Shown: piece after piece, positions 8,997 through 17,971 of the stretch
Layout: each line of letters starts with the position of its first letter
Numbering within the stretch: position 1 is the first letter of the stretch
NCBI GenBank assembly: GCA_027306585.1
Contig: DAHUZJ010000051.1
Coordinates: 1-64,000 of the forward strand
Source: Acidimicrobiaceae bacterium
GTDB taxonomy: Bacteria > Actinomycetota > Acidimicrobiia > Acidimicrobiales > RAAP-2
Direction of reading: 5' to 3'
DNA length: 64,000 nt
Program-made: the position numbers and the translations under genes
Notes under the pieces: model-generated
What the model saw: the letters and a program-made list of their open reading frames with translations, nothing else
Told to the model about the DNA's origin: nothing
The model's database searches: none

Positions 8997-10373
8997 ATGC
9001 ACACCCCCCTACCCGCCCCTGAGCGCGCCACCGACATCTGCGTCGTGGGCGCCGGCTACGTCGGCCTCACCGCCGCCGCGTGCTTCGCCGCCCTCGGACA
9101 CCGGGTCCGCTGCGTGGAGCACGACGAGCGGCGTCTCTCGCAGTTGCTGCGAGGCGAGACCCCCATCTACGAGCCCGGCCTGGACGTCCTCCTCCACGAC
9201 GGCATGCAGGCGGGACGCCTCAGCTTCACCTCCATGATCGAGGACGCCGTACCCGGCGCCGAGGTGGCGTTCCTCTGCGTCGGCACGCCGCCACGAGCCG
9301 ACGGGCACCCCGACCTGCGCCAGCTGGCCGCAGCCGCCGGTGAGGTCGCGGCGGCGGCCACCGGCGACCTGGTCGTCGCCGTCAAGAGCACCGTCCCCCC
9401 CGGGACCTGCGAGGCCATGCAGCTCCTCAGTGACGACGCCGCCGGCCCCGGGGTTCGGATCTCGGTCGCCTCGAACCCCGAGTTCCTCCGGGAGAGCCAG
9501 GCGGTCGGCGACTTCTTCCATCCCGACCGGGTCGTCGTGGGTGCGGACGACGAGGCGACCGGGAGCACGCTGGCCTCCCTCTACCCCTCGGAATGGCCGA
9601 TGCTGCGGTGCGACCGCCGCAGCTCGGAGCTGATCAAGTACGCGTCCAACACCTTCTTGGCGCTGAAGATCTCCTTCGCCAACGAGATCGCCGGCCTGTG
9701 CGAGCACGTCGGAGCGGAAGCGGTCTCGGTCCTGGCCGGCGTCGGGATGGACCAACGCATCGGGTCGAGCTTCCTGGCGCACGGTCCGGGGTTCGGCGGC
9801 TCCTGCCTGACCAAGGACGTCAGCGGGCTCGTGGCGACCGCCGACGCACTGGGCTGCACGACGCCCGTCGCCCGGGCGGCGCTCGACGTCAACGCCTGGG
9901 CGCGTGGCCGGGTCGTGGACAAGCTGACCACGCTCCTGGGGCCCCTCGCCGGCAAGCGCATCGCGGTGCTCGGGCTGGCGTTCAAGCCGGGGACCGACGA
10001 CGTCCGCGACTCCCCTGCCGTGACCATCGTCGAGCGCCTGCTGGCCGAGGGAGCCGAAGTGTCGACCTTCGATCCGGTGGCCAAGCCCGAGCCGCTCCGG
10101 CACCTCCAGCAGCCCGACGCCTACCGGGCCGCGTCGGGCGCCGACGCCCTGGTGATCGCCACCGCGTGGCCGGAGCTGGCGCTGCTCGACCCGGCCCGCC
10201 TCGGGGCGGCGATGTCGGGATGCGTCGTCATGGACACGGTCGGGGTGCTCGACCCCGGAGCCGCCGCCATCGCCGGGCTCGAGGTGATCCTGCCGGGTCG
10301 CAGCACCGTGGACACGTTCCATCCGGTGATGGTGCCGCCCCTCGAGTGGGCACTGGACGCAGCACTGGCATGA
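8997..10373 (+). CDS. ugd: UDP-glucose/GDP-mannose dehydrogenase family (UDP-glucose 6-dehydrogenase)
   Basis: ICVVGAGYVGLTAAACFAALGHRVRCVEHDERR; GFGGSCLTKDVSGL (active-site Cys); VLGLAFKPGTDDVRDSPA. Confidence 0.93.
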   Translation: MHTPLPAPERATDICVVGAGYVGLTAAACFAALGHRVRCVEHDERRLSQLLRGETPIYEPGLDVLLHDGMQAGRLSFTSMIEDAVPGAEVAFLCVGTPPRADGHPDLRQLAAAAGEVAAAATGDLVVAVKSTVPPGTCEAMQLLSDDAAGPGVRISVASNPEFLRESQAVGDFFHPDRVVVGADDEATGSTLASLYPSEWPMLRCDRRSSELIKYASNTFLALKISFANEIAGLCEHVGAEAVSVLAGVGMDQRIGSSFLAHGPGFGGSCLTKDVSGLVATADALGCTTPVARAALDVNAWARGRVVDKLTTLLGPLAGKRIAVLGLAFKPGTDDVRDSPAVTIVERLLAEGAEVSTFDPVAKPEPLRHLQQPDAYRAASGADALVIATAWPELALLDPARLGAAMSGCVVMDTVGVLDPGAAAIAGLEVILPGRSTVDTFHPVMVPPLEWALDAALA

Positions 10374-11071
10374 GCGTCGTGGTCCTCGTGCGCCACGGGG
10401 AGAGCCTCTGGAACCGGCGACAGCTGCTCACGGGTTGGAGCGACCCGCCGCTCAGCAGCGAAGGCCGGGGCCAGGCGGGTCGCGCCGGGGCGCGCCTCGG
10501 GGCGGAGCACGTGGTCGTCGACCGGGTGTACACGAGCCTTCTCACCCGTTCGATGGCGACCGCGTCGATCCTGCTGGCCGCCGCGGGCGGGAGGTCGGTG
10601 CCGGTCGTCGCCGATTGGCGGCTGAACGAGCGGCATCTCGGACGCCTCGAGGGACTCACCAAGGCCGAGGTCGCCGAGACCTGGGGCAACGAGTGGCGCA
10701 AGCGCTGGCGCGACGACGAGCGGGCGATGCCGCCGCCCCTGGACGTCGACGATCCGCGCCATCCCCGTCACGATCCGCGCTACCGGCACGTCCCCGTCAC
10801 GCAGCTGCCGGGTGGGGAGCGGCGCCACGACCTCGCCGGCCGGGTGCTGGCCTTCTGGCACGAGCGGGTGGTCCCCGACGTCGAGGCCCGGCGGAACGTC
10901 CTGGTGGTGGGCCATCTCGGCCCCCTCCGGGTCCTCGCCCGGCATGCACGGTGCCCGGCCGGCGACGACGTGCCGCCCGCAGCCTGGCCGAACGGTGTGC
11001 CGCGCCTGTGCCGGCTGGCACACCTTCCCTGCTGTGGGCCGACGGCGCGTCCCGTCCCGGAGCCGCGCTGA
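10370..11071 (+). CDS. Histidine phosphatase superfamily, 2,3-BPG-dependent phosphoglycerate mutase-like
   Basis: VLVRHGESLWNRRQLLTGWSDPPLSSEGRGQA; LNERHLGRLEGLTKAEVAETWGNEWRKRWR; ATG overlaps ugd stop. Confidence 0.88.
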   Translation: MSVVVLVRHGESLWNRRQLLTGWSDPPLSSEGRGQAGRAGARLGAEHVVVDRVYTSLLTRSMATASILLAAAGGRSVPVVADWRLNERHLGRLEGLTKAEVAETWGNEWRKRWRDDERAMPPPLDVDDPRHPRHDPRYRHVPVTQLPGGERRHDLAGRVLAFWHERVVPDVEARRNVLVVGHLGPLRVLARHARCPAGDDVPPAAWPNGVPRLCRLAHLPCCGPTARPVPEPR

Positions 11072-11083
11072 GCGCCCTTTACC

Positions 11084-12559
11084 ATGGAGGGTATGTCAGC
11101 GGCAAACCACCGCGTCGCGGGCCGCTGGTCGCGCTTCGGGATCACGACGAGGCTGATGGTCGGGTACTCCCTGATCCTCTTCCTGGCCATGGCCGCCGTC
11201 GTCTACCAGTCGGACCGGATGATCACCCAGCGCCTGCAGAAGTCGATCACCACCGACCTGGTCGACGAGGCGCAGGAGTTCTCGACCGCCACCGCGAACC
11301 GGCCCTCGGGACAAGGACTGCAGGCGTTCAGCACGACCTGGCTGCAGGCGCACGCCTACGGCCGCGTGCGCCTGGTGGTCATCCTGGCGGCGCCGGCGCC
11401 GGTATCGGCACCGGTGCTCGCAGAACCGGGTGCCGGGTGGCTGGCGAGGCTCCCCGCCGTCGCCGCGTGGACGCACCTGCCGCCGGCCGCGACGACGACA
11501 TTCACCGTGCGAGCCGGGCGCGCCACGTACCGGGTGCGGGGCGGTCCCCTGGTGATCGGTGGCCACCGGGTGGGGTCGTACGCCGCCGCCGCCAGCCTGG
11601 GCGTGGTGACCGCCGACCGCAACGAGCAACTCGCCCTGGTGGCCATCGAGGGCCTACTCGCCCTGCTCGTCGCCATCGGGGCCGGCTTCCTGCTCCTGCG
11701 GCGCGCCTTGCGCACCGTCAACAACGTCACCAAGGCGGCCGAAGACGCCCGCAGAGGTGACCTCACCCAGCGTCTCTCCTACGACGGTCCCGACGACGAG
11801 GTGGGCCGCCTGGCCCGGACCGTCGACGGGATGCTCACCCAGCTCGACGCGTCGTTCACCGCACAGCGTCGCTTGCTGGCCGATGTGTCCCACCAGCTGC
11901 GCACGCCGCTGACCGTGGCCCGCGGCCATCTCGAGGTCCTGGCCCGCCAGCACGACGACCTCGACGGCGAGGAAGCCGACACCGTGGCATTGGTCGTCGA
12001 CGAGCTCACCCAGATGTCGCTCATGGTCGACCGGCTGCTCATGCTCGGTCAGGCACTGGAGCCCAACTTCCTGCTCGAGGAGCGCATCGAGCTGTCGGGC
12101 CTGCTGCAGGAGGTGCTCGACGCCGCCCAGGTCATGGCGCCGAGGGACTGGGTGCTCGGCCCCGTTCCCGACGTCGCCATCTGGGCCGACCGGGGCAAGC
12201 TCCGCGGCGCCCTGCTGAACCTGGTGGACAACGCCGTCAAGGCGACCACCGAGCACGGCACGATCGCCCTGAGCGCCGAGGTGGGCGACGAGATCGTGCT
12301 GGAGGTCGCCGACGACGGGCGCGGCATCTCGCCAGAGGACCAACGACAGGTGTTCGAACGCTTCCGACGCTTCGCCCATGGCACGTACAGCGGTACCGGC
12401 CTGGGGCTGGCCATCGTGAAGGCCGTGGCCGAGGCGCACGGCGGGCGGGTCGAGCTCACCAGTGCGGTCGGCACAGGCTGCCGGGTGGTCATCGCCCTGC
12501 CGCTCGCTCGCGTGCGGCCCGGCCTCCCCGCCGAGGCCATGACGGCGGAGGCCCGCTGA
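11084..12559 (+). CDS. Sensor histidine kinase (HAMP-HisKA-HATPase)
   Basis: Two TM segments; RRLLADVSHQLRTPLTVARGHLEVL H-box; NLVDNAVKAT N-box; VADDGRGISPEDQ, GTGLGLAIVKA. Alternative start ATG at 11093. Confidence 0.93.
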   Translation: MEGMSAANHRVAGRWSRFGITTRLMVGYSLILFLAMAAVVYQSDRMITQRLQKSITTDLVDEAQEFSTATANRPSGQGLQAFSTTWLQAHAYGRVRLVVILAAPAPVSAPVLAEPGAGWLARLPAVAAWTHLPPAATTTFTVRAGRATYRVRGGPLVIGGHRVGSYAAAASLGVVTADRNEQLALVAIEGLLALLVAIGAGFLLLRRALRTVNNVTKAAEDARRGDLTQRLSYDGPDDEVGRLARTVDGMLTQLDASFTAQRRLLADVSHQLRTPLTVARGHLEVLARQHDDLDGEEADTVALVVDELTQMSLMVDRLLMLGQALEPNFLLEERIELSGLLQEVLDAAQVMAPRDWVLGPVPDVAIWADRGKLRGALLNLVDNAVKATTEHGTIALSAEVGDEIVLEVADDGRGISPEDQRQVFERFRRFAHGTYSGTGLGLAIVKAVAEAHGGRVELTSAVGTGCRVVIALPLARVRPGLPAEAMTAEAR

Positions 12560-13236
12560 TGCAGATCCTCGTGGTGGAAGACGACGAGCGGATCGCGTCC
12601 TTCCTCGCCAAGGGCTTGTCGGCGGAAGGGTACGGCGTGTCGGTGGCGCGCGACGCCGAGGAGGCCGCAGCGGCGCTGGCCATGGTGGACGACGACCTGT
12701 CGCTGGTGCTGCTCGACCTCGGGCTCCCCGGCTCGGACGGCTTGGCGCTGCTCGGGAAGATCCGCAGTCGCGACACGAGGATCCCGGTGCTCATCGTCAC
12801 CGCCCGCCAGAGCACGACCGACAAGGTCTCCGGGCTCGACGCCGGGGCGACCGACTACGTCACCAAGCCGTTCGCCTTCGACGAGCTGCTGGCCCGGATC
12901 CGGGCGGCGCTGCGCAACGCCGGCCAGGAGACGTCGACGGTGCTCACGGTCGACGATCTCACCTTCGACCTCGTCACCAAGCGAGCCACCCGGGCGGGGC
13001 AGACCGTGGACCTGTCCCCCAAGGAGTGGGCGCTCCTGGAGCTCTTCATGCGCAACCCCAACCAGATCCTGTCGCGGGTGCAGATCCTCAACCGGGTGTG
13101 GGACTACGGGTTCGACCCGGGGAGCAACCTCGTCGACGTCTACGTCGGGTACCTGCGCCGGAAGCTGAACCGGCCCGGCCTGCCGCCCCTCATCCACACG
13201 GTGCGCGGCGCCGGCTACCGGCTCTTCGCCCGGTGA
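12559..13236 (+). CDS. Response regulator (OmpR/winged-helix family)
   Basis: MQILVVEDDERIASFLAKGL; LVLLDLGLPGSDGL; C-terminal LSPKEWALLELFMRNPNQILSRVQILNRVWDYGFDPGSNLVDVYVGYLRRKL; start overlaps histidine kinase stop. Confidence 0.95.
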   Translation: MQILVVEDDERIASFLAKGLSAEGYGVSVARDAEEAAAALAMVDDDLSLVLLDLGLPGSDGLALLGKIRSRDTRIPVLIVTARQSTTDKVSGLDAGATDYVTKPFAFDELLARIRAALRNAGQETSTVLTVDDLTFDLVTKRATRAGQTVDLSPKEWALLELFMRNPNQILSRVQILNRVWDYGFDPGSNLVDVYVGYLRRKLNRPGLPPLIHTVRGAGYRLFAR

Positions 13237-13240
13237 CCGA

Positions 13241-13906
13241 TCACGCGCAGTGCTCGAACGCAGGCAGGTGGTTGTCGTGGGCCGCTGCTTGGAGGTTCGA
13301 GAACGCCTGCGTCACGTCGCTGTGCTCCGAGACCTGGGTGAGCAGCTGGCCGTAGGTGGAGACCACCTGCTGCTCGGTGGTCACCCCGAGCTGGCAGGCC
13401 GCCGTGAACGTGGTCGGGGCCGGTTGGCCGGTGAACGGGCCGGTGGGGAGGGTCACGCCGTAGCGCTGCGCCAGCGCCTGCAGCGTGTCCATGTGCTGGG
13501 CTTCGGCGCTGCTGACCGTGGAGAAGGGCGCGACCGCGCCGAACTGGGCGATCACGTTGTCGTACGTCGCCTTGGCCTGTCCTTCGGTGGTCATCGCCGT
13601 GCCGAGCGCGGTGGCCACGGCTCCCGAGACGGGCGCCGTGGTGCTCGCTGTGGGCGCCGTGGTGCTCGCTGTCGGCGCCGTCGTGGTCCCTGGGGGTGCG
13701 GTGGTGCTCACGCTGGGCGCCGACGAGGAGGTGGGCGTTGTCCCCGACGTCGCCACGAGCCCGCCGACGACGCCCCCGACCACGACGGCCAGCGCCGCGG
13801 TCCCGACGATCCACCAGCGCGGCTTGCGGTACCACGGCGGTCCCGCCACGGGCGGGGTCGTGGGCAGATGGGGCACGGTGTCCGTGGACCGATCGAGCTG
13901 CGTCAT
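13241..13906 (-). CDS. Membrane-anchored DUF2202-like (ferritin-like) domain protein
   Basis: RBS GGAGG before ATG at 13906; single TM (WWIVGTAALAVVVGGVVGGLVA); MTTEGQAKATYDNVIAQFG...FSTVSSAEAQHMDTLQALAQRYGV helical ferritin-like pattern. Confidence 0.7.
   Translation of the reverse strand: MTQLDRSTDTVPHLPTTPPVAGPPWYRKPRWWIVGTAALAVVVGGVVGGLVATSGTTPTSSSAPSVSTTAPPGTTTAPTASTTAPTASTTAPVSGAVATALGTAMTTEGQAKATYDNVIAQFGAVAPFSTVSSAEAQHMDTLQALAQRYGVTLPTGPFTGQPAPTTFTAACQLGVTTEQQVVSTYGQLLTQVSEHSDVTQAFSNLQAAAHDNHLPAFEHCA
13631..13693. repeat. 21-bp tandem repeat (2 perfect copies plus 1 degenerate) encoding a TTAPTAS linker
   Basis: gggcgccgtggtgctcgctgt at 13631-13651 and 13652-13672, then cggcgccgtcgtggtccctgg. 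Confidence 0.8.
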
Positions 13907-14027
13907 CGTCGCTCCTCCTTGGTCCAGAAGGGCTGGACCGCCGAGCCGAGAGGCCCACCCCACCGGGCTCGATGGCGGCATACCGGTTGAAGTACCAATT
14001 GGGCCAACACCGGTGCCGGCGCCCTCC

Positions 14028-14057
14028 CTTCCGGCACGGCCCAGAAAGGGCCGGAAG
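14028..14057. terminator. Terminator-like hairpin downstream of the kelch-like gene
   Basis: CTTCCGGC...GCCGGAAG 8-bp perfect inverted repeat with alternative inner GGCCC-agaaa-GGGCC stem; no obvious U-tract. Confidence 0.45.
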
Positions 14058-14074
14058 TCCCGGGGTCCGGCGCG

Positions 14075-15895
14075 TCAGGTGCAGCCGGTCGCCGTCGACG
14101 GGACGAAGCCGACCGCGCCGAGGGGCCCGGTCCAGCCGGCAGCCGTCGCTGTGGCGTCGACCCAGACCCACACGTCGAGCGGGCCCGAGCCGCCGGGCAG
14201 CTCGTTCCGCCACCACCGGCCGTCGAGGAAGACGTTGGTGCACGCGCCGAACAGCGTGTACGGGTAGTAGCGGCCGGCCGCCATGCCCGGTCCACATGGC
14301 GGCGCGGCCTCCGTGCCGAGGCATGAGCCGCCCGGACCGTTGCCCGTCCCCGGCCCGGGAGGAGGACCACAGAACTGCCCGCCGACCAGCTCGGGAAAGG
14401 CGATCGGCGGACAGTTCGGCACCGCCCCTGCGCCCGGTCCACGGCCGGCGGCCCGGTGCCCGGGCACGAGCCGCACGTCCGCGTCGATCAGCTCGCTCCC
14501 GGCCCATACGGTCCCGGTGAGCACCGGTCCCGACGGTGGCGCGGCGGGGACCGGCAGCTCTGGCAGGCCCGTCCACGAGCCGCTGGCCGGATCGAACGCC
14601 GCGGCGTACCCGCCGACCAGGTACCCGCCGTCGGTGACGTAGGGCCGGATGGCGATCAACCGGCGACCCGTCCAGGCGAAGGATCGTGCGTCCTGGTGGA
14701 CGGCGTCCGCAGGGATGAGGGACCACTCGTCGGTCGTCACGTCGAGGAGAGCGGCCGGTGCCACGGACGGTGCCGGGCAGCTCTCCGCCGGCAGGCAGGA
14801 GGTGCCGCCGAGGATGGCGATGGACCCTCCCATCGGCACGACCGTCGCACCGAGCGCCGACGCCCGGTGCGGGAGCGCTGGCCCCCGTTGCCACCGCGAC
14901 GCCCCCTGGCGCCAGCGCAGCGTCTGGACGCGTGGGGCGATCTCCCCGACGCCGGCGCCGGTCTACCGCGCCACCTGGCGGGTCACCCAGAGGTACAGGG
15001 AGCCGGCGTCCCAGGTCGCCGTCGTGCCCACGGCCGTCTCGGTGCTCCCGGGTGGTGCTGCGACGCCGGGGATGGCGGGAAGGACGCGCCATCGGTTGGT
15101 GCGTGGATCGTAGGTGGCGCCGTTCACGATCACCGTTGCCGTCGGGCCGCGGCCGCCCACGACGACGAGCCGCGTCCCGCTCCAGAGCACTTGGGGATCG
15201 GACCGTGGCGCCATCGGCGGCGGGGCGAGGCGGTGCCATCGCCACGTGGCCGGATCGAACGCCAGGAGGACGCTGCGGCCGGCCGTGGGCGTGCTCGAGC
15301 GGCCGGCAGGGGGCGTGCTCGAACGGCCGGCCGTGGGCGTGGCGCCCCATACGAGGAGCTCACGGCCGGTCCACGTCGTCGAGGCGACGGTGGCGGCGAC
15401 CGGTGCCGGGGGCAACGACCGCCAGGATCCGCGCACCGGGTCGAACGCCGCACCGTGCTCGGTGCTGGCGCCCTTCGACCCCGCAGCACGCGTCCCGCAG
15501 CATGGTGTCGCGCTCCCCCACGCGATGACGTACGTGCCGGTCCAGGCGGCCAGGCTCCACGCCGTGGCGACGCCTGGACGCGGCGGTGCCACCGGCCACC
15601 ACCGTCCGCCGGCCAGCTCGGGGCCCGACCCTGCTGCCGCGTCGACCGTCGCGGGGCTCGGTCCCCGAGAGCCGGGGGCAGCAGCGCGTCCGGCACCCCC
15701 GTTGGCGCCCCCTCCGGCACCACCCACCGACGCCGCGCCGACCCCGGCGCCGGCCGCGGCCACGACCCCGGCCGCCGCCCCCACCCGCCAGCGGCGCCGT
15801 CGCCGGCGTCGTGCCTCGGGGAACAGCACCTCCGCCACGCCGTGCACCGGGACCGACTCGGGATGCGGGCGCGGCGGCGTGACGACCCGGCTCAT
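14075..15895 (-). pseudogene. Kelch-repeat/beta-propeller-like membrane or secreted protein interrupted by a single in-frame TAG
   Basis: ORFs 14963-15895 and 14075-14839 are in the same frame; the 41 codons between them are open and kelch-like (RVQTLRWRQGASRWQRGPALPHRASALGATVVPMGGSIAILGG), with only a TAG at 14963-14965. Confidence 0.7.
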
Positions 15896-16038
15896 GGAGC
15901 CAATTGTACTGGTACCACTGTCCGGCTACCAGCAAGCCGCCCTGGCCGGTGCCGGAGTGACCTTCGACCCTGCTCCGCGGCTCCGAGCTGTCCGACAATT
16001 GGCGCACCCGCTCGCAAGATGGTCCACGGGGGTTCGAG

Positions 16039-17868
16039 ATGCAATCGCTCGCAGCCGCTCGGGACGTGTCCTCGGCCACCTGGCTCGTCACGTCCCGGTT
16101 CCTCGACACGGTGGCCCAGCGCGGTGACGAGCCGGCGCTGCGGTGGCGTCGGGACGGGGAGTGGGCCGAGATGACGTGGCGGGAGTACGCGTCGCGGGCG
16201 GCCGCCGTCGCCATGGCCCTCCGTGACCTGGGGGTGCGCCCGGGCGATCGGATCGGCATGCTCCTCCGGAACCGGCCGGAATTCCACGTCCTGGACCTCG
16301 GCGCGCTCTTCGCCGGTGCCGTCCCCGTCTCCTTCTACAACACCTCACCCCCCGAGCGGCTCGCCTACCTGGCGGGACACTGCGGCGCGGCGGTGGCCGT
16401 GGTCGACGACCGGTCGGCCCTCGAACGCTTCGACTCGGTGCGCGACCGCATCCCGTCGCTCCGCCACCTCGTCGTGGTCGACGACCCACCCGACGGCGTC
16501 GTCGCCTTCTCCCGGCTGTTGGCGGCAGCACCAGCCGATCTGGAGGCTGCCGCCGCAGCGATCCGGCCGTCCGACCTGGCGACGGTCATCTACACGTCGG
16601 GAACGACGGGCCCGCCCAAAGGGGCGATGATCACGCACGCCAACGCTGCCGCCGCCGTCGACGGCCTGGTGGCCGCCCTGGGCCACCACGTGACGGGGTG
16701 GGAGATGATCTCGGCGCTGCCCATGGCGCACGTGGCCGAACGCGTGGCGAGCCACTACCTGCACGTGGCCGAAGGGACTCTCGTGACCACCTGCCCCGAC
16801 GTCGGGCTCCTTCCCAAGTACCTCCCTGACGTGCGCCCCCGGGCCTTCTTCGCCGTGCCGCGGCTGTGGGAGAAGGCCTCCGCGCTCGTGCGGGCGCTGG
16901 CCGAGCTCGACCCGGCGGGCAAGGCGTCGTTCGCTGCGGCGCTGGCACTCGGCGCCGAGGTGGCGAAGGCAGCCGATCCCTCCAGCGCCGAGGTCGTCGA
17001 GCGCCGTGCCGTGGCCGACCGCGTGCTCGCACCGGTGCGGGCGCTGATCGGCCTCGACCGCTGCGAGGTGGCGGTGTCGACGGCTGCCCCCATCAGCCCC
17101 GACGTGCTCGAGTTCTTCAGTGCCCTGGGCGTGCCGATCTCCGAGCTCTACGGCCTGTCGGAGGCGACGGGACCCGTCACCTGGGATCCGAGGCACCCGA
17201 TGGCGGGCGACGTGGGGCTGCCGCTCCCAGGCCTCGAGGTGCGGATCGCCGATGACGGCGAGATCCTCGCCCGAGGTCCGACCGTGTTCCCCGGGTACCT
17301 CGACGACCCGGCGGCGACGGCCCGTGCCCTCGACGAGCAGGGCTGGCTGCACACCGGCGACCTCGGCGTCTTGGAGGACCGGCGGCTGCGGGTGGTCGGT
17401 CGCGAGAAGGAGCTCCTGGTCACCGCCGGCGGCGAGAACGTGGCGCCCAACGCCGTCGAGTCCCTCCTGCGGAGCCATCCGCTCGTGAGCGAGGCGTTCG
17501 TCGCCGGCGACCGGCGCCCCTACCTCGTGGCCCTGCTCACGCTCGACGTCGAGTCCGTGCGGGCGTTCCTCGCCTCGAAGGGCGTCGTCGCGACGGACGG
17601 GAGCGGCTCGTCACCGGGATCCCTCGTCCACCACGCACTGGTCGTCACGGAGCTCGACCGGTGGGTCGCCGAGGCGAACGGCTCCCTCTCCCGGATCGAA
17701 CAGGTGAAGCGGTTCGCCATCTTGGACCACGATTGGGTTGCCGACTCCGACGAGCTCACCCCGACGATGAAGGTGAGGCGCCGGGTCGTGCTGGAGAAGT
17801 TCGCCGACGCGATCGACCGCCTCTACCGCGTCACCGGCGACCCGCCGTCGCGCGAGCGCGAGCGCTAG
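16039..17868 (+). CDS. AMP-dependent synthetase / long-chain fatty acid-CoA ligase
   Basis: VIYTSGTTGPPKGAMITHAN; ELYGLSEATGPVTW; GWLHTGDLGVLEDRRLRVVGREKELLVTAGGENVAP. Confidence 0.93.
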   Translation: MQSLAAARDVSSATWLVTSRFLDTVAQRGDEPALRWRRDGEWAEMTWREYASRAAAVAMALRDLGVRPGDRIGMLLRNRPEFHVLDLGALFAGAVPVSFYNTSPPERLAYLAGHCGAAVAVVDDRSALERFDSVRDRIPSLRHLVVVDDPPDGVVAFSRLLAAAPADLEAAAAAIRPSDLATVIYTSGTTGPPKGAMITHANAAAAVDGLVAALGHHVTGWEMISALPMAHVAERVASHYLHVAEGTLVTTCPDVGLLPKYLPDVRPRAFFAVPRLWEKASALVRALAELDPAGKASFAAALALGAEVAKAADPSSAEVVERRAVADRVLAPVRALIGLDRCEVAVSTAAPISPDVLEFFSALGVPISELYGLSEATGPVTWDPRHPMAGDVGLPLPGLEVRIADDGEILARGPTVFPGYLDDPAATARALDEQGWLHTGDLGVLEDRRLRVVGREKELLVTAGGENVAPNAVESLLRSHPLVSEAFVAGDRRPYLVALLTLDVESVRAFLASKGVVATDGSGSSPGSLVHHALVVTELDRWVAEANGSLSRIEQVKRFAILDHDWVADSDELTPTMKVRRRVVLEKFADAIDRLYRVTGDPPSRERER

Positions 17869-17914
17869 CGGGCCGGAGGGCCGGTCCCCACCGGGTGGGC
17901 CAGCCCGGGCCCGC
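17868..17914. terminator. GC-rich inverted repeat in the convergent intergenic region
   Basis: GCGGGCC (17868-17874) pairs with GGCCCGC (17908-17914), between the converging stops of the CoA ligase and SQD1-like genes. Confidence 0.35.
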
Positions 17915-17971
17915 CAGGAACGAGCGATCCGCCAAGGCCCGCCCGGCGAGCGCCGGAGAGGCCCGGAGCGG

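Noticed and set aside
6656-9037. 793-aa minus-strand ORF
   Set aside because: Antisense to clear GT4 and ABC exporter genes; composition is R/G/H/Q-rich, typical of spurious ORFs in high-GC DNA.
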